A stretch of DNA of 7,109 nucleotides from Candidatus Spyradenecus faecavium (GTDB lineage: Bacteria; Verrucomicrobiota; Kiritimatiellia; RFP12; DVOR01). Made by a program: the position numbers and the translations under genes. The notes beneath the pieces were generated by a model. It ran no database searches and was not told where the DNA came from. It saw nothing but the letters and a program-made list of their open reading frames with translations. Shown piece by piece: positions 5,107 through 7,109 of the stretch. The stretch lies in NCBI GenBank assembly GCA_018713405.1, contig DVOR01000174.1, forward strand, positions 1 through 7,109, read 5' to 3'. Numbering within the stretch: the stretch's first letter is position 1; every line of letters begins with the position of its first letter.

Positions 5107-5123
5107 CTTCCAAACTTCCAACG
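5084..5123 (+). repeat. Octamer tandem array CTCCAAGC x5
   Basis: Five 8-bp units: CTCCAAGC, CTCCAAAC, CTCCAAGC, TTCCAAAC, TTCCAACG. The reverse complement of the same unit forms the array at 4944-4963. TCCAAGCTTC (5101-5110) recurs at the first ten bases of the window, in both cases just before the leader box. Confidence 0.85.
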
Positions 5124-5144
5124 AGCGACTGAAAGGAGCGAGCA
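5122..5144 (+). promoter_or_regulatory. Conserved leader box with Shine-Dalgarno site, copy 3
   Basis: Bases 5122-5143 are identical to 13-34, including GAGCGACTGAAAGGAG and the flanking direct repeat GCGAGC. AAAGGAG is 6 bases from ATG 5145. Two unrelated genes therefore share the same 22-nt leader. Confidence 0.85.
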
Positions 5145-5567
5145 ATGAACTCCCAAGGCAAACCCTACGGACAGCGCGTCAAAGAGGCCCTCCGCCAAGG
5201 CGCGCAGGCCGGACTGCGCCTCCGCGAACGCCGCAAGGCCCTCGGCAAGAAGGCCTCCGACGGCGGCCAATACGCCGCCATGCCGCGCGTCCTCCACGAC
5301 CAGCTGGTCGCCCGCTACGGCAGCCGCTACGACGAGGACGCCACCCTCATGCGCGACCTCCGCCGACGCTACCCCGAGATGATGGCCGCCGACGGGGACG
5401 TGCCGGGGGACAGCCTGGACGGCCGCCGCAACGCCTACGGCAAGGTCACCATGCGCCGACGCGCCGACGGCCGATGGGAGCGGCCCTTGCCGGATGGTTC
5501 GTGGGAAACCTTCAATCCGCCGTCGAAGATGAAGTGGGATGAGGGGAAGGCACCCGCTCAAATCTGA
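5145..5567 (+). CDS. 140-aa basic protein, unknown function
   Basis: A 140-residue protein with a strongly basic helical N-terminus (residues 1-40 include RLRERRKALGKK), a mixed centre (QYAAMPRVLHDQLVARYGSR), and a C-terminal part with RRRADGRWERPLPDGSWETF and NPPSKMKWDEGK. The basic patches could contact nucleic acid or another structural protein, but no catalytic or family motif is recognised. The start is set by the conserved leader with AAAGGAG. Its stop TGA forms the loop of an 11-bp hairpin (5554-5579). Codons end mostly in C, in contrast to the next gene's beginning. It lies between lysis-type genes and a large repeat-containing protein, so it may be a minor structural or assembly protein; that is inference only. 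Confidence 0.65.
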   Translation: MNSQGKPYGQRVKEALRQGAQAGLRLRERRKALGKKASDGGQYAAMPRVLHDQLVARYGSRYDEDATLMRDLRRRYPEMMAADGDVPGDSLDGRRNAYGKVTMRRRADGRWERPLPDGSWETFNPPSKMKWDEGKAPAQI

Positions 5568-5579
5568 CGATTTGGGCGG
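5554..5579. repeat. 11-bp hairpin with stop codon in the loop
   Basis: Arms 5554-5564 and 5569-5579 pair over 11 positions with one T-G wobble; the loop 5565-5568 is TGAC, whose TGA is the stop codon of the 140-aa gene. The same TGAC loop is used in the dispersed hairpins at 3883 and 5612. No T-run follows. Confidence 0.75.
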
Positions 5580-5611
5580 AGAGAACAGAGAACGGAAAAC
5601 AGAGGACAGAA
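5580..5611 (+). repeat. Degenerate AGAGAACAG-type tandem array
   Basis: About four imperfect 6-8 bp units (AGAGAAC, AGAGAACG, GAAAAC, AGAGGAC, then AGAA), immediately followed by the dispersed CGCCC-TGAC-GGGCG hairpin and an RBS. It occupies the same relative place as the heptamer and octamer arrays in the other spacers but has an unrelated unit. Confidence 0.65.
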
Positions 5612-5625
5612 CGCCCTGACGGGCG
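5612..5625. repeat. Dispersed hairpin CGCCC-TGAC-GGGCG, copy 3
   Basis: Exact 14-base match to 3883-3896. It stands 8 bases before AGAAAGGAACA (5634-5644), which is itself identical to the RBS region 1852-1862 upstream of the gene at 1868. Confidence 0.85.
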
Positions 5626-5649
5626 CCGGAGTGAGAAAGGAACAGGACC

Positions 5650-7109
5650 ATGAAACCCACAAGCACACAGACCTCGACCGACGCCCCGAACGGGGCTGTT
5701 CCTGTATCTCCTGTATCTCCTGTATCTCCTGCTGCGTCAGCCGACGGCGGCGAAGCCGACAGGCTGAGCGCCTGGGCGCAGGCGTGGTGCTCGGACGTCG
5801 CCCGGTGGCGGACGGTGCGGCACCGGTGGGGGGCGAAGGGGAAGAAGACATTGGTGCGGGTGGCGAGCAACCCGCCGCTGGAGTGCATGCGGGAGATCCT
5901 GGCCTATCTGTCGAGCGCGGCGGGGGCGAAGGGGCTCTTCTGCGACGGGAAGGCAATCGGGGATTGGGCGCCGATGAGCGCGTGGTATGAGGAGACGCGG
6001 GCGGAGGATGGGACGCAGGCGGTGACGGTGCGGGTCTTCCAGGCGTTGCGGGACCCGGCGGACGGCGAGGCGGATGGGCCCTTCCTGGTGCAGGATGGGT
6101 GCGTGTGGAAGGTGAGTCATACCTTCTATTGGGACGTGGCGGAGGTGGAGACCGTGCCGGCGAGCGCGAGCGGCGTGGCCTATGAGATCCAGGGGCTGCG
6201 GCGCGACGATGAGACGGGGCTTTACAGTTACGCGCTGGTGAAGCGCGAGCGGGTGGCGGTGGAGGTCGGCCCGTGGGAGGCGCACCAGGATGGTTACCAG
6301 ACGCGGGAGCGGGCGTTGCTGCTGGGCCTGCGCGACGAGGACGAGAGCACGGTGGACCAGAAGGTGGCGGCCTTCGCGCAGAAGGCCGGGCTGAGGCTGA
6401 CGGACGGCGACGGCGTGACCGTGGACATCCAGAAGCAGAAGAACGACGACTGCACCACCGATGTGACCATCGAGAATGCCACCGAGGAATCGGTGCCGGG
6501 GGCGAGCGTGACGACGGCCGAGGACGCCTTCGGCAAGCGCACCACCACGGTCGACCGCAACGCGGCGGCGGCGGTCGGCGCGCCCGCGGCCCTGGGCGGG
6601 GAGACCCGCGCGGAGCAGACCCCCGGCGGCCGCTACGACAACACCACGCAGACGTACACGCCCAAGACGGTGGAGGGCGCCGTGACGGAAGAGACCGAGA
6701 CGCTCTACGAGAGCGAATCGAGCACCACCGACCGCAACACGGAGGCCTCGACCGACGCCCCGGATGGGGCGGCTCCTGAATCTCCTGCATCTCCTGAATC
6801 TCCTGAGACCGTGCCCGGGACCATCACGCGCGTGCGCGAGCAACTGACCCCCGAGGGGAAGATTGACCGCGTGACCGTGACGCGGAAGGAGTTGCCCGTC
6901 AGCGACGCGGAGAAGGTGACGGCGGCGGGGGCGCTGTCGAAGACCGTGCGGGTGACGCATCGCAACCAGTCCGAGACCAAGGCGGCCGAGCTGGTGGGCA
7001 CGGGTGACCCCGCGCAGGGGACGATCCTGCGGTCGACCGTGGCCAAGACGCCCGGCAACCTGCGAGACGTGACGATGGAGACCACCACCAGCACGGCCGT
7101 CGCGGCGGG
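5650..7109 (+). CDS. Large repeat-containing protein, 5' part only (probable phage structural protein)
   Basis: An open frame of 486 codons from ATG 5650 that continues past the window end without a stop. AAAGGA 8 bases upstream supports the start. Residues 8-29 derive from an in-frame dispersed element (STDAPNGAVPVSPVSPVSPA). Residues 38-250 form a globular region with many Trp and Tyr (AWAQAWCSDVARWRTVRHRW, VSHTFYWDVAEVE, ALVKRERVAVEVGPWE) that I do not recognise. From about 255 on, the protein is Thr/Val/Glu-rich with degenerate repeats marked by RN (303-304, 362-363, 438-439) and TP (324, 400, 467). A second element copy gives APDGAAPESPASPESPET (370-387). Codons near 5750-6420 favour G in third position. 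A fibre, baseplate or other virion role is inferred from context only. Longer open frames on the opposite strand are Arg/Pro-rich and are rejected. Confidence 0.75.
   Translation, partial: MKPTSTQTSTDAPNGAVPVSPVSPVSPAASADGGEADRLSAWAQAWCSDVARWRTVRHRWGAKGKKTLVRVASNPPLECMREILAYLSSAAGAKGLFCDGKAIGDWAPMSAWYEETRAEDGTQAVTVRVFQALRDPADGEADGPFLVQDGCVWKVSHTFYWDVAEVETVPASASGVAYEIQGLRRDDETGLYSYALVKRERVAVEVGPWEAHQDGYQTRERALLLGLRDEDESTVDQKVAAFAQKAGLRLTDGDGVTVDIQKQKNDDCTTDVTIENATEESVPGASVTTAEDAFGKRTTTVDRNAAAAVGAPAALGGETRAEQTPGGRYDNTTQTYTPKTVEGAVTEETETLYESESSTTDRNTEASTDAPDGAAPESPASPESPETVPGTITRVREQLTPEGKIDRVTVTRKELPVSDAEKVTAAGALSKTVRVTHRNQSETKAAELVGTGDPAQGTILRSTVAKTPGNLRDVTMETTTSTAVAA
5682..5731 (+). repeat. 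Dispersed hairpin plus 9-bp array element, copy 3 (coding)
   Basis: Hairpin GCCCC-GAAC-GGGGC (5683-5696; the outer C-G pair is lost) followed by TTCCTGTAT, CTCCTGTAT, CTCCTGTAT, CTCCTG (5699-5731). It begins 32 bases after the start codon and is read as Pro-Val-Ser repeats. The 17 bases CCTCGACCGACGCCCCG at its left edge are identical to those of copy 4. Confidence 0.9.
6756..6808 (+). repeat. Dispersed hairpin plus 9-bp array element, copy 4 (coding)
   Basis: Hairpin CGCCCC-GGAT-GGGGCG (6756-6771), one base, then CTCCTGAAT, CTCCTGCAT, CTCCTGAAT, CTCCTGAGA (6773-6808). It is read in the same frame as copy 3, as Pro-Glu-Ser/Pro-Ala-Ser repeats, and lies in a linker between two repeat units of the protein. 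Confidence 0.9.

Noticed and set aside
5631..5990. Alternative + frame of 119 codons rich in Cys, Ile, Ser and Arg
   Set aside because: Its repeated CISCIS peptide is only the nonamer array in another frame, and the RBS spacing fits ATG 5650.
5558..6960. Two long open frames of about 410 codons on the - strand opposite the large gene
   Set aside because: Their proteins are Arg/Pro/His-rich low-complexity sequence typical of GC-driven antisense frames, they lack ribosome-binding sites, and the + strand frame from 5650 has balanced composition, an RBS and internal repeats.

Overview
The window is a single-strand, gene-dense, high-GC stretch that reads as part of the late region (host recognition and lysis) of a tailed prophage or phage-derived particle. 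All ten genes I support are on the + strand. The diagnostic signals are a fibre N-terminus with two NPHxVTxxQVGA repeats, two collagen-like Gly-X-Y segments, a BspA-type leucine-rich-repeat fibre, a LamG-like secreted protein, a small coiled-coil plus one-helix membrane protein (holin/XhlA-like), and a small lipoprotein that overlaps the gene before it (spanin-like). No terminase, portal, capsid, integrase or host gene is present, so the phage assignment rests on these families. Two lipobox-type signals suggest a Gram-negative host. The style of the intergenic repeats recalls high-GC genomes of the PVC group (Kiritimatiellota/Verrucomicrobiota), but that is a low-confidence guess.

Region 36-3835 is compact: fibre 1, LRR fibre, collagen-like fibre, LamG-like protein and holin-like protein follow each other with short gaps or overlapping start/stop codons. 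This looks like one translationally coupled adhesin/host-range block ending in a lysis gene.

Region 3836-5735 has a very different texture. Five small or partly seen genes (a 55-aa basic protein, a lipoprotein, a 103-aa helical protein, a 140-aa basic protein and the start of a large protein) are separated by short gene-free spacers of 82-226 bases. The spacers are full of tandem arrays with 7-, 8- and 9-bp units and perfect GC-rich hairpins. Several spacers share one layout: short tandem array, then a hairpin, then a GAAAGG ribosome-binding site, then the start codon. One dispersed element (hairpin CGCCCC-loop-GGGGCG followed by about four CTCCTGNAY units) occurs four times. Three copies lie inside coding sequence, where their 9-bp unit preserves the frame.

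Region 5650-7109 is one open gene that runs off the window. It contains two in-frame copies of the dispersed element and a degenerate repeated domain with RN and TP landmarks; the second element copy sits in a linker between repeat units. No gene-free stretch exceeds 300 bases. I found no tRNA, rRNA, CRISPR array, reverse transcriptase or transposase. The most noteworthy content is the family of array-hairpin-RBS cassettes and the in-frame spread of one of these elements through phage-like genes.
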